Source: an uncultured Collinsella sp.
Lineage (GTDB): Bacteria; Actinomycetota; Coriobacteriia; Coriobacteriales; Coriobacteriaceae
DNA: 17,708 nt
Assembly: GCA_900544645.1 (NCBI GenBank)
Contig: UQWG01000039.1
Coordinates: 1 to 17,708 of the forward strand
Direction of reading: 5' to 3'
Shown here: positions 1-6,403 of the stretch, piece by piece
Layout of the letters: every line of letters begins with the position of its first letter
Numbering within the stretch: position 1 is the first letter of the stretch
The notes under the pieces: generated by a model
What the model was told of the DNA's origin: nothing
The model's database searches: none
What the model saw: the letters and a program-made list of their open reading frames with translations, nothing else
Program-made: the position numbers and the translations under genes

Positions 1-329
1 GCGGCGCCGGCGCCGCGATTACCTGGCTGTGCGGTGGCACGCGCGAGCAGATTGGCGCGACGGTCTCGAATACGCTCGGTAACGTGGGCGGCATCGTGTG
101 CGATGGCGCCAAGGCGAGTTGCGCGGCTAAGATTTCCGCTGCCGTTGATGCTGCGATTCTGGGCCACGATATGGCCATGCAGGGCCGCGGCTTCCGCGCC
201 GGCGAGGGTCTCATTCAGGATACCGTCGAGCAGACGATTGCCAGCATGGGCTACGTGGGCCGCGTGGGCATGAAGGACACCGACATCGAGATCCTCAACA
301 TCATGATCGGTAAAACCCAGGTCTGCTAG
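1..329 (+). CDS. L-cysteine desulfidase / L-serine dehydratase-like protein (CyuA/UPF0597 family), C-terminal part
   Basis: The gene enters from the left edge (first full codon at base 3) and stops with TAG at 327-329, so only about 108 C-terminal residues are visible. They contain a Gly-rich GAGAAITWLCGG segment, an IVCDGAKASCAAK segment with two cysteines, a VDAAILGHDMA segment and a final GMKDTDIEILNIM segment. This series is characteristic of the UPF0597/CyuA (YhaM) family, [4Fe-4S] enzymes that break down L-cysteine to pyruvate, ammonia and sulfide or deaminate serine. The conserved cysteines are likely cluster ligands (family knowledge). The N-terminal half lies outside the window, so intactness and exact substrate cannot be judged. 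A perfect hairpin at 336-392 follows directly and separates it from the convergent HAD gene. Confidence 0.8.
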   Translation, partial: GAGAAITWLCGGTREQIGATVSNTLGNVGGIVCDGAKASCAAKISAAVDAAILGHDMAMQGRGFRAGEGLIQDTVEQTIASMGYVGRVGMKDTDIEILNIMIGKTQVC

Positions 330-335
330 ATATTA

Positions 336-392
336 AGTTGCGGTGAGATAGTTCCTAAAATTACCCGGGTGAGGGGCAAACAGGAACTATCT
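336..392. repeat. Perfect 21-bp-arm palindrome between convergent genes (repeat family copy 1)
   Basis: The arms at 336-356 and 372-392 are exact reverse complements around a 15-nt loop. The outer arm reads AGTTGCGGTGAGATAG and is nearly identical to the outer arm of the palindrome at 8917-8987. It lies between the stops of two convergent genes, so it could end transcription from both sides, but no T-tract follows either arm. It may be a dispersed intergenic palindromic element. Confidence 0.75.
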
Positions 393-421
393 CACCGCAA
401 CTGCGCTAGATGTTCTGGCGC

Positions 422-1180
422 CTACGATAGTTCGTCGGCTATTTGGTGCTCGTAGAAGGCCTCGATTACGGCGTTAAAGTCGCGGGCGAAGTCTTCCATG
501 GTTCCGCGCCAGGTGGCTCGGCTGGGCTTGCCTTGGCCCACAAAGGCGGTTTGGATGCCGCAATCGGGGGACGGGAAGTCGCGCTTGGGATCGTTGCCCA
601 CCATAAGGACCTCGTGCGGCTCGAGCCCCATCACCTGAAGCTGCTCTAGATAGTAGGTGGCATCGGGCTTGCAGCGGGTGGTGTTTCCCATGTGCGTGAC
701 GAGCTCAAAGGGGGCGTCGGCCAGGTCGCCCCAACCCATGCGGCACTCGATGGCCCCCTGCGGAAAGCTGGGGTTGGTAAAGAGCGCGCAACGTAGCCCT
801 GCATCCTGTACGGCCTGAAGCGCGGCATGTGCGCCGGGCATGGCGTGGGCGTTGATGACATCGTCGTTCTTGTACGGAAGAACTTCGCGGTCGTAGTAGG
901 TAAACGCCTCGTAGATGAGTGGGTCCGAGAGGCAAATGCCGCACCGGCGCTCAACCTCTTCTTGGTAGAACTCAAGATTGGTGCGATTATCCGTGCCGCT
1001 TCGGCGATTGGCGTTGAGGTCGACCAAGATAGTGCCGAGGCGTGCCATCGTGCCACCGTGGCTGCGGCGACCGATATCCGCGAGCATCGACGAGACATCC
1101 TTAAAATAGCGAAGGATGAACGCGTTGAGGTTGATGCTGAGAAGCGTTTCGTCCATATCGAAAACGACTGCTTTGAGCAC
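422..1180 (-). CDS. HAD-superfamily hydrolase (phosphatase-like)
   Basis: A 252-residue protein with the four HAD motifs in order: motif I VVFDMDETLL with nucleophile Asp8 and acid/base Asp10, motif II LFTN with Thr135, motif III Lys171 in RCKPD, and motif IV VLMVGNDPKRD with Asp197 and Asp201. The helical insert between motifs I and II (about residues 18-110) is a C1-type cap, as in small-molecule phosphatases. A soluble cytoplasmic phosphomonoesterase is the likely function; the substrate cannot be read from the sequence. The chosen start is a GTG at 1178-1180, with a GAAAGG ribosome binding site seven bases upstream and motif I immediately after it, as usual in this family. The frame stays open upstream to an ATG at 1351, and an ATG at 1288 is an alternative, but that extension overlaps the rpsA upstream region and has no domain content. 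Confidence 0.8.
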   Translation of the reverse strand: MLKAVVFDMDETLLSINLNAFILRYFKDVSSMLADIGRRSHGGTMARLGTILVDLNANRRSGTDNRTNLEFYQEEVERRCGICLSDPLIYEAFTYYDREVLPYKNDDVINAHAMPGAHAALQAVQDAGLRCALFTNPSFPQGAIECRMGWGDLADAPFELVTHMGNTTRCKPDATYYLEQLQVMGLEPHEVLMVGNDPKRDFPSPDCGIQTAFVGQGKPSRATWRGTMEDFARDFNAVIEAFYEHQIADELS

Positions 1181-1495
1181 GCGGGCACCTTTCTCGATAA
1201 ATCGTTCCAGAATCGTTGGCTCCGGATACTTTACCCCAAAGCCAAATGCCTGGCTGGTTATCGTCAAGTTGTGGAGACGTGTGTTCATAAGATTACGAAA
1301 AAGTCTCCACACGAGTAAAAAATCGCAGTTCACGCTTGAAATCGAACCCATTTCCCCGTAACCTATACGAACGTGATTGCATAAGCGTCACATTAGTATC
1401 TGTCGGCTCCCGAGTGTTCCTAAACGTTGTGTGCTTGTCGCACCCTTCTGTAGGTCCTAGCAATCGGGGCCCCGTAGTTCGAAAGGGGTCCACCT
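1181..1495. promoter_or_regulatory. Divergent intergenic region between the HAD gene and rpsA
   Basis: This 315-nt spacer must hold promoters for both directions. A perfect 9-bp inverted repeat (1270-1278 and 1293-1301, TGTGGAGAC/GTCTCCACA, 14-nt loop) sits in the middle and could be an operator or hairpin. A weak sigma-70-like pair for rpsA is TTGAAA at 1336-1341 with TAACCT at 1359-1364 (17-bp spacing). Close to the rpsA start, GGCCCC at 1468-1473 can pair with GGGGTC at 1485-1490 and so cover the Shine-Dalgarno sequence. No further gene is seen here. Confidence 0.4.
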
Positions 1496-2662
1496 TTGAG
1501 TGAGATTCAGAACTCGTCCATTTTCTCTCTTGACGATGTCAACGAGGAGGAGATGAACAACCTCATCGACGGTACGATTACCGACTTTGATGAGGGCGAT
1601 CTCGTTAACGGCACTGTCGTTAAGATCGAGCATGACGAGGTGCTCGTTGACATCGGATTCAAGTCCGAGGGCGTTATCCCGGTCCGCGAGCTGTCCATCC
1701 GCAAGGACGCTAACCCTGCAGACATCGTTGCACTCGGTGATCCCATCGAGGCTCTGGTACTCCAGAAGGAGGACAAGGACGGTCGTCTGGTCCTGTCCAA
1801 GAAGCGTGCCGAGTACGAGCGTGCTTGGAACCGCATCGAGGAGAAGTTCAACTCCGGCGAGAACGTCGAGGGCGAGGTTATCGAGGTTGTCAAGGGCGGC
1901 CTGATCCTCGACATCGGCCTGCGTGGCTTCCTGCCTGCTTCCCTCGTCGACCTCCGTCGCGTCAAGGACCTCACCTCCTACATGGGCACCCGCATCGAGG
2001 CCCGCGTTATCGAGATGGACCGCAACCGCAACAACGTCGTCCTCTCCCGTCGCGTCGTGCTCGAGGAGTCCCGTAAGGCCGAGCGCTCCGAGATCCTGTC
2101 CAAGCTCAAGTCTGGCATGCGTCTCCAGGGCACCGTTTCCTCCATCGTCGACTTCGGCGCCTTCGTCGACCTCGGCGGCATCGACGGCCTCATCCACATC
2201 TCCGAGCTCTCCTGGAACCACGTCAACCATCCTTCCGAGGTTGTCAAGGTCGGCCAGGAGGTCGAGGTCGAGGTTCTCGACGTCGATCTCAACCGCGAGC
2301 GCATCTCCCTGGGTCTCAAGCAGACCACCGAGGATCCGTGGCGCGCACTGGTCAAGAAGTACCCCGTCGGCGCTATCGTCGAGGGCACTGTGACCAAGCT
2401 TGTCCCGTTCGGCGCTTTCGTCGACCTGGGCGAGGGCATCGAGGGCCTGGTGCACATCTCCGAGATGGCCAACAAGCACGTCGACCAGCCTTCTCAGGTC
2501 ACCCACGTGGGCGACAAGGTTCAGGTCAAGGTCATGGAGATCGACCTCGACCGTCGTCGCATCTCCCTGTCCATGAAGTCTGCTGCTGAGACTCTGGGCG
2601 TCGAGATCGAGGTTACCCCGCTTCCTTCCGAGAAGAAGGACGAGGAGACCGACGCCGAGTAA
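1496..2662 (+). CDS. rpsA: 30S ribosomal protein S1
   Basis: A 388-residue protein of four consecutive S1 RNA-binding domains at about residues 34-103, 121-186, 207-275 and 292-361. Domains 3 and 4 carry the classic FGAFVDLG...GLIHISE/GLVHISE signature, and domain 2 has the more divergent GGLILDIGLRGFLPASLVD form. The tail after residue 362 is short and acidic. S1 binds mRNA on the 30S subunit and helps start translation. Four domains is shorter than the six-domain proteobacterial form but normal for high-GC Gram-positives. The start is a TTG at 1496, seven bases after AAAGGGG (1482-1488); no ATG or GTG gives a comparable ribosome binding site. That site can be paired in a small hairpin (1468-1490), which would suit autoregulation, though this is inference. 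A strong terminator follows at 2687-2720. Confidence 0.95.
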   Translation: MSEIQNSSIFSLDDVNEEEMNNLIDGTITDFDEGDLVNGTVVKIEHDEVLVDIGFKSEGVIPVRELSIRKDANPADIVALGDPIEALVLQKEDKDGRLVLSKKRAEYERAWNRIEEKFNSGENVEGEVIEVVKGGLILDIGLRGFLPASLVDLRRVKDLTSYMGTRIEARVIEMDRNRNNVVLSRRVVLEESRKAERSEILSKLKSGMRLQGTVSSIVDFGAFVDLGGIDGLIHISELSWNHVNHPSEVVKVGQEVEVEVLDVDLNRERISLGLKQTTEDPWRALVKKYPVGAIVEGTVTKLVPFGAFVDLGEGIEGLVHISEMANKHVDQPSQVTHVGDKVQVKVMEIDLDRRRISLSMKSAAETLGVEIEVTPLPSEKKDEETDAE

Positions 2663-2686
2663 ATCGGTTTGACGATCACTTGTTTT

Positions 2687-2720
2687 AAGGGATCCGTCCG
2701 CAATGGACGGGTCCCTTTTT
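2687..2720 (+). terminator. Rho-independent terminator of rpsA
   Basis: A 13-bp stem (2687-2699 with 2705-2717, one G-U pair) with the five-base loop GCAAT. The right arm ends in CCCTT and runs into further T residues to 2720. It begins about 25 bases after the rpsA stop. Confidence 0.9.
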
Positions 2721-3000
2721 GCATTTGCTGCTGAGGCGCGCGATGCTATCCGTGCGCAATGCTGCCCGGGTTGTCTGTTTGCTATTGGGTTGTCGGTGCA
2801 TGAAAAATGTCGACATCCCGCCTCGGGGAGGAGGTGGGAACACACCGAGTAGACGGAGGGGTGCGGAGCGCGGTCGCGTCTCGACTGACGACGTTGCCCA
2901 TCGACAGGACCATTGTAACGCATGGCGGTTCTTGGTTTATCGTGTCGAGCGTTTGCGTTGTGCCATTGCCTGCGGCAACGGTGTGTTACACTCTTGCACT
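2721..3000 (+). promoter_or_regulatory. Intergenic region with the probable rnpB promoter
   Basis: The stretch from the rpsA terminator to the RNase P RNA holds no convincing gene: open frames here lack a ribosome binding site and domain content. Near its right end TACACT at 2987-2992 is a good -10 element that would start transcription at about 2999-3001, exactly where the P1 helix of rnpB begins. A clear -35 was not found; TTGCCT at 2966-2971 gives only 15-bp spacing. Confidence 0.5.
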
Positions 3001-3362
3001 GCTGAGTGGGCCAGACGGTCGCGCGATGTGCTGCTTGCAGCACGCGTGAGGAAAGTCCGGGCTCCAGAGGGCGGGATGCCGGCTAACGGCCGGGCGGAGT
3101 GATCCGACGGAAAGCGCCGCAGAAAAGAAGACTCCCACCTGCGCCGCAAGGCGTAAAGGGAAAAGCTGAAACGGTGGTGTAAGAGACCACCAGCGTCGTG
3201 GCAACACGGCGGCTTGGCAAGCCCCATCCGGAGCAAGCGCGAGTAGGAACGCTATGGGCCGGCCCGGTCCGCGTTCGGGTAGCGTGCGTGGAGCTGCATG
3301 GTAACGTGCAGACAAGATAAATGACCGTTCACGACAGAACCCGGCTTATAGGCCCACTTGGC
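3001..3362 (+). ncRNA. rnpB: RNase P RNA (class A)
   Basis: The catalytic RNA of RNase P, which trims the 5' ends of precursor tRNAs. The conserved 5' core GAGGAAAGTCCGG lies at 3048-3060 and the conserved 3' core ACAGAACCCGGCTTATA at 3334-3350. The ends are set by the P1 helix: 3001-3012 pairs with 3351-3362 over 12 bp. The length of about 362 nt and the order of core elements fit the bacterial class A (ancestral) type. The preceding TACACT box matches the predicted 5' end. Confidence 0.95.
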
Positions 3363-3380
3363 AACTATGTTGACGCTGCG

Positions 3381-3479
3381 AACCCGTCAGCGCGGCAATC
3401 TGCCTTTCAAGCCTTCGGGCATGACCATAAGGTCAATGCCCTCGTCTTTCAAGGCACCTTGCTCGCGCTGACGGGTTTT
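3381..3479 (+). terminator. Large nested palindrome after rnpB, possible terminator or structured RNA
   Basis: The outer arms at 3381-3394 and 3464-3477 (AACCCGTCAGCGCG and its complement) pair perfectly over 14 bp. Inside them GCAA (3395-3398) pairs with TTGC (3459-3462), TGCCTT (3401-3406) with AAGGCA (3451-3456), and GGGCA/TGCCC plus TGACC-ATAA-GGTCA forms a closed apical hairpin (3417-3441). The right arm ends in TTTT (3476-3479). It is far larger than a normal terminator but correctly placed to end rnpB transcription. Confidence 0.55.
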
Positions 3480-3596
3480 CGCTGTTGGTGACGGTATCAT
3501 TGGCGTTTCCGTTCTTGTTGGCGAGGGCAACAGTGCTGTCTTTGCCGTATTATTGAGGCTGTTTGTTGCTGCGCTTTATTCTGTTGAGGGACTTTG

Positions 3597-4232
3597 TTGG
3601 ACAGCTATTTAACTCTGCAATCGAATATTGAGGTTTCGGGCGAGTTTGTGGACCGTAAGAGCCGGTTTATTGCCCAGCTGGTCCATATTGAGTCCGAGGA
3701 TGAGGCGAATGCCTTTATCGAGATGGTTCGCAAGCGTCATTACGACGCTCGACACAATGTTCCCGCGTGGATTTTGGTCGATGGGCGCGAGCGCCAGAGC
3801 GATGATGGTGAGCCGAGCCGCACGAGCGGCATGCCGACGCTCGAGGTGCTGCGCGGTGCGGGGCTCAAAAATGTTTGCTGCGTGGTGACGCGCTATTTTG
3901 GTGGCACGCTGTTGGGGCCTGGTGGCTTGGTACGCGCCTATACCGCGGCGACGCAGGCGGCGGTGGCCGCGGCTCAGGAGGCAGGGCAGATCGTTGAGAT
4001 GACAAGCGTCGTGCCGGTTGACGTGCATGTGGCCTATCCGCAGTATGAGCAGGTGCTTCGTTTGGCGCAGGATTCGGGTGCCAAGGTTTCGGATACCGAT
4101 TTCGCGGATGCCGTGACACTTCATTTTGTGTTTAAGGCAGGGGAGCAGGAGTCGTTTTGCGTTAAGATGCGCGAGCTTATGGCGGGGCGCGAGGAGATCG
4201 AGGTCGGCGCTCCCGAGTTTGCCGAGTTCTAA
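3597..4232 (+). CDS. YigZ/IMPACT family protein (UPF0029)
   Basis: A 211-residue protein matching the YigZ family in full. The N-terminal IMPACT/UPF0029 domain covers about residues 15-125, with the signatures DDGEPSRTSGMPTLEVL (69-85) and NVCCVVTRYFGGTLLGPGGL (92-111). A small DUF1949-like ferredoxin-fold domain follows in the C-terminal third. Bacterial members bind nucleic acid and are thought to act in translation or ribosome-related processes, by analogy with eukaryotic IMPACT; the precise role is unknown. The start is TTG: 3597 is preferred because GAGGG (3586-3590) lies six bases upstream, while an adjacent in-frame TTG at 3594 is only three bases away. A strong stem-loop at 4235-4286 directly follows the stop and is shared with the convergent neighbour. 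Confidence 0.88.
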   Translation: MDSYLTLQSNIEVSGEFVDRKSRFIAQLVHIESEDEANAFIEMVRKRHYDARHNVPAWILVDGRERQSDDGEPSRTSGMPTLEVLRGAGLKNVCCVVTRYFGGTLLGPGGLVRAYTAATQAAVAAAQEAGQIVEMTSVVPVDVHVAYPQYEQVLRLAQDSGAKVSDTDFADAVTLHFVFKAGEQESFCVKMRELMAGREEIEVGAPEFAEF

Positions 4233-4234
4233 CG

Positions 4235-4286
4235 ACGACGGCCGGCGTTCTTTTGGATGGATCCCAAACGCGCCGGCCGTCGTTTT
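4235..4286. terminator. Terminator between convergent genes
   Basis: Perfect 13-bp arms at 4235-4247 and 4271-4283 (ACGACGGCCGGCG and its complement), with an inner TTTGG/CCAAA pairing. T residues follow on the plus strand. It lies three bases after the YigZ stop and 14 bases before the end of the C_GCAxxG gene, so it probably serves both, better in the plus direction. Confidence 0.85.
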
Positions 4287-4299
4287 ATGTTGCTGCCGT

Positions 4300-4746
4300 T
4301 TACTCGGCGAGCTGCTTTAGCACATCGCAGGCGATCTCGACGGCATCGTCGATGCAGCCGGGGCAGCTGCGGAGCGGACCTTTATCCGATCCGATGCCCT
4401 TGAGCGTGCCGCAGACGGTCGTCGTGTTCTTCTCGCCAAATCGCTTGGCAATCTCGCGCGACAGCTTGTAGGTCTGGCCTTTGGTCTTGGGGTTCTCCAT
4501 GCCGTTGCTCATTACAAAGCCCATGATGGCAACAGCGCCCGAGATGGCGCCGCAGGTCTCGGTCATGCCACCCATGCCGGCGCCAAAGCCCTCGGTGAGG
4601 GTAAAGGCGGTCTGGGGGTCGAGCCCGACGGCAGGTGCGAGCGTGCAGGCAACGGCCTGTGCGCAGTTAAAGCCGCGGGCGTGGTATTCGGCAGCCTGAG
4701 CCTGGCAGGCGGCGGTGTCGAGCTGGGTGGTATCGATCTGCTTCAT
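4300..4746 (-). CDS. C_GCAxxG_C_C family redox-type protein
   Basis: A 148-residue protein with the spaced cysteines and glycines of the C_GCAxxG_C_C family (TIGR01909-like): GFNCAQAVA with Cys28, the glycine run EGFGAGMGGMTETCGAISGA with Cys65, VCGTLKG with Cys112, and SCPGC with Cys128 and Cys131. Members are found in anaerobes and are thought to bind a metal or take part in redox chemistry; the function is not settled. The start is the ATG at 4744-4746, with AAGGAG six bases upstream. The frame is open to 4854, but that extension has no supporting site. An imperfect palindrome (4760-4791) lies just upstream of the ribosome binding site and may be an operator. It is transcribed away from the sulfhydrylase gene at 4977. 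Confidence 0.8.
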   Translation of the reverse strand: MKQIDTTQLDTAACQAQAAEYHARGFNCAQAVACTLAPAVGLDPQTAFTLTEGFGAGMGGMTETCGAISGAVAIMGFVMSNGMENPKTKGQTYKLSREIAKRFGEKNTTTVCGTLKGIGSDKGPLRSCPGCIDDAVEIACDVLKQLAE

Positions 4747-4759
4747 CGTTGTCTCCTTG

Positions 4760-4791
4760 GTCACGGTGTACCCGCCTATGGTACCCGTGAC
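4760..4791. promoter_or_regulatory. 12-bp dyad upstream of the C_GCAxxG_C_C gene, candidate operator
   Basis: GTCACGGTGTACC (4760-4772) and GGTACCCGTGAC (4780-4791) are reverse complements except for one bulged T, around a seven-base spacer. The dyad ends about seven bases upstream of the AAGGAG of the minus-strand gene. It could be a repressor site or a leader hairpin. No T-tract supports termination. Confidence 0.5.
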
Positions 4792-4909
4792 GGGGCATGT
4801 AATCATCGAGAGCTTCATGTATGCCTCATTTTTATCTATCGAGCAAATGCCCAAGGCTTGAGATAAATACCCCTAATCAATTTGTCCCATAACCTACCTT
4901 GGGGATGGG

Positions 4910-4938
4910 TTGAGAGGGGTGCAGGGTAGCGGTATCGT
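4910..4938 (+). promoter_or_regulatory. Probable sigma-70-type promoter of the sulfhydrylase gene
   Basis: TTGAGA at 4910-4915 and TATCGT at 4933-4938 are separated by 17 bp. Transcription would start near 4945, giving a leader of about 30 bases that contains the GGGAG ribosome binding site. Confidence 0.5.
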
Positions 4939-4976
4939 GAACCGAATAAAACGTAACCCAGGTAAGGGAGCTAGAT

Positions 4977-6260
4977 ATGAGCGAGCAGACTATCGGTACT
5001 ACATGTGTTCAGGGCGGCTATCACCCGGGAGATGCGGAGCCGCGCCAGGTGCCCATCTACCAGTCCACCACGTGGAAGTACGACACGTCGGAGCACATGG
5101 GCAAGCTGTTTGACCTGGAGGAGTCTGGCTACTTCTACAGCCGTCTGCAGAACCCCACGTGCGATTTGGTTGCCGCCAAGATCTGCGAGATGGAGGGCGG
5201 CACCGCAGCGATGCTCACGAGTTCGGGCATGGCTGCGAACTTCCTCGCGATCTTTAACGTTGCCGGTGCCGGCGATCACGTGGTCGCAAGCTCTGCCATT
5301 TACGGCGGTACGTATAACCTGCTCGCCCACACCATGGGCCGCATGGGCGTGACCTGCACGTTCGTCGCCCCCGACTGCACCGATGAGGAGCTCGAGGCAG
5401 CCTTCCAGCCCAACACAAAGCTCGTCTTTGGCGAGACGATCGCAAACCCCGCCCTTGCCGTGCTCGATATTGAGCGCTTTGCCAAGGCCGCACATGACCA
5501 CGGTGTGCCGTTGATGGTCGACAACACCTTCCCGACGCCCGTGATGTGCCGTCCCTTTGAGTGGGGCGCCGACATCGTTACGCACTCCACCACCAAGTAC
5601 ATGGATGGACATGCTGCCTACCTGGGCGGCGTGATCGTCGACCACGGCCAGTTTGACTGGATGGCCCATGCGGACAAGTTCCTGGGTCTCACCACGCCTG
5701 ACGAGAGCTACCATGGCGTGACCTATGCCGAGAAGTTCGGTCGCGAGGGCGCCTTCATTACCAAGGCCACCGCGCAGCTCATGCGCGATCTTGGCCCCAT
5801 GCAGAACCCGCAGGCGGCGTTCTTCTTGAACAGCTCGCTCGAGAGCCTGCATGTGCGCATGCCGCGTCATTGCGAGAACGGCCTGGCCGTTGCCAAGTTC
5901 CTGCAGAGCCATCCCAAGGTGCGCTTCGTGAGCTATCCGGGCCTGGAGGGCGACAAGTACTATGACCTCGCTCAGAAGTACATGCCAAACGGTACCTGCG
6001 GCGTTGTGAGCTTTGGCTTTAATGGTGGTCGCGCGGCGGCCGAGACCTTTATGAAAAGCCTCAAGCTCGCCCAGATCGCCACGCACGTGGCCGACGCCCG
6101 CACTTGTTGCCTGCATCCCGCTAATGCCACACATCGTCAGATGAACGATGAGGAGCTCATCGCCTGTGGCATCTCCGCCGACATGGTACGCCTGTCGTGT
6201 GGCCTCGAGGACACGGCCGACTTGATTGCCGACCTTGAGCAGGCACTCGAGCAGTGCTAG
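4977..6260 (+). CDS. O-acetylhomoserine sulfhydrylase / Cys-Met metabolism PLP enzyme
   Basis: A 427-residue fold-type I PLP enzyme of the Cys/Met metabolism family. Visible hallmarks are YSRLQNPT (54-61), the phosphate-binding SSGMAA segment (82-87), AIYGGTYN with the stacking tyrosine Tyr109, VDNTFPTP with the pyridine-binding Asp182, and THSTTKYMDGH with the PLP lysine Lys207. Length and the long C-terminal domain with CLHPANATHRQM fit the MetY subgroup (O-acetyl-L-homoserine plus sulfide to homocysteine plus acetate). Methionine gamma-lyases share most of these motifs, so a catabolic lyase remains possible. The start is an ATG nine bases after a GGGAG box, preceded by a plausible promoter at 4910-4938. 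No SAM-type riboswitch was recognised in the short leader. A terminator follows at 6329-6377. Confidence 0.85.
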   Translation: MSEQTIGTTCVQGGYHPGDAEPRQVPIYQSTTWKYDTSEHMGKLFDLEESGYFYSRLQNPTCDLVAAKICEMEGGTAAMLTSSGMAANFLAIFNVAGAGDHVVASSAIYGGTYNLLAHTMGRMGVTCTFVAPDCTDEELEAAFQPNTKLVFGETIANPALAVLDIERFAKAAHDHGVPLMVDNTFPTPVMCRPFEWGADIVTHSTTKYMDGHAAYLGGVIVDHGQFDWMAHADKFLGLTTPDESYHGVTYAEKFGREGAFITKATAQLMRDLGPMQNPQAAFFLNSSLESLHVRMPRHCENGLAVAKFLQSHPKVRFVSYPGLEGDKYYDLAQKYMPNGTCGVVSFGFNGGRAAAETFMKSLKLAQIATHVADARTCCLHPANATHRQMNDEELIACGISADMVRLSCGLEDTADLIADLEQALEQC

Positions 6261-6328
6261 GCTAGCGTTCGCATAAGGCGCCGATGCTGGCAGAAAGCTT
6301 CGGCGACCTTTCGTTCCGATTCCGTAGG

Positions 6329-6377
6329 CGGGACCCCAATCGCGGCTGTTTGCAGGCGATCGGGGCCCCGTTTTTTT
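6329..6377 (+). terminator. Rho-independent terminator
   Basis: The arms 6329-6343 and 6356-6370 pair at 13 of 15 positions around a 12-base loop, followed by seven T residues (6371-6377). It closes the sulfhydrylase transcript and lies 27 bases before the MFS gene. Confidence 0.85.
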
Positions 6378-6403
6378 GCGTTAGGCCACTCGAAAGGATG
6401 GAT

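Noticed and set aside
422..1351. The longer 309-residue form of the HAD protein
   Set aside because: The extra 57 residues have no domain content, the HAD motif I would be unusually far from the N terminus, and the GTG at 1180 has a good ribosome binding site.
1457..3043. A 528-codon minus-strand open frame opposite rpsA
   Set aside because: Its repetitive Asp/Leu/Val-rich translation is the antisense image of the S1 repeats, and it runs through the rpsA terminator.
2719..3102. A 127-codon plus-strand frame between rpsA and rnpB
   Set aside because: It has no ribosome binding site, overlaps the rnpB promoter and the 5' part of the RNA gene, and has no recognisable domain.
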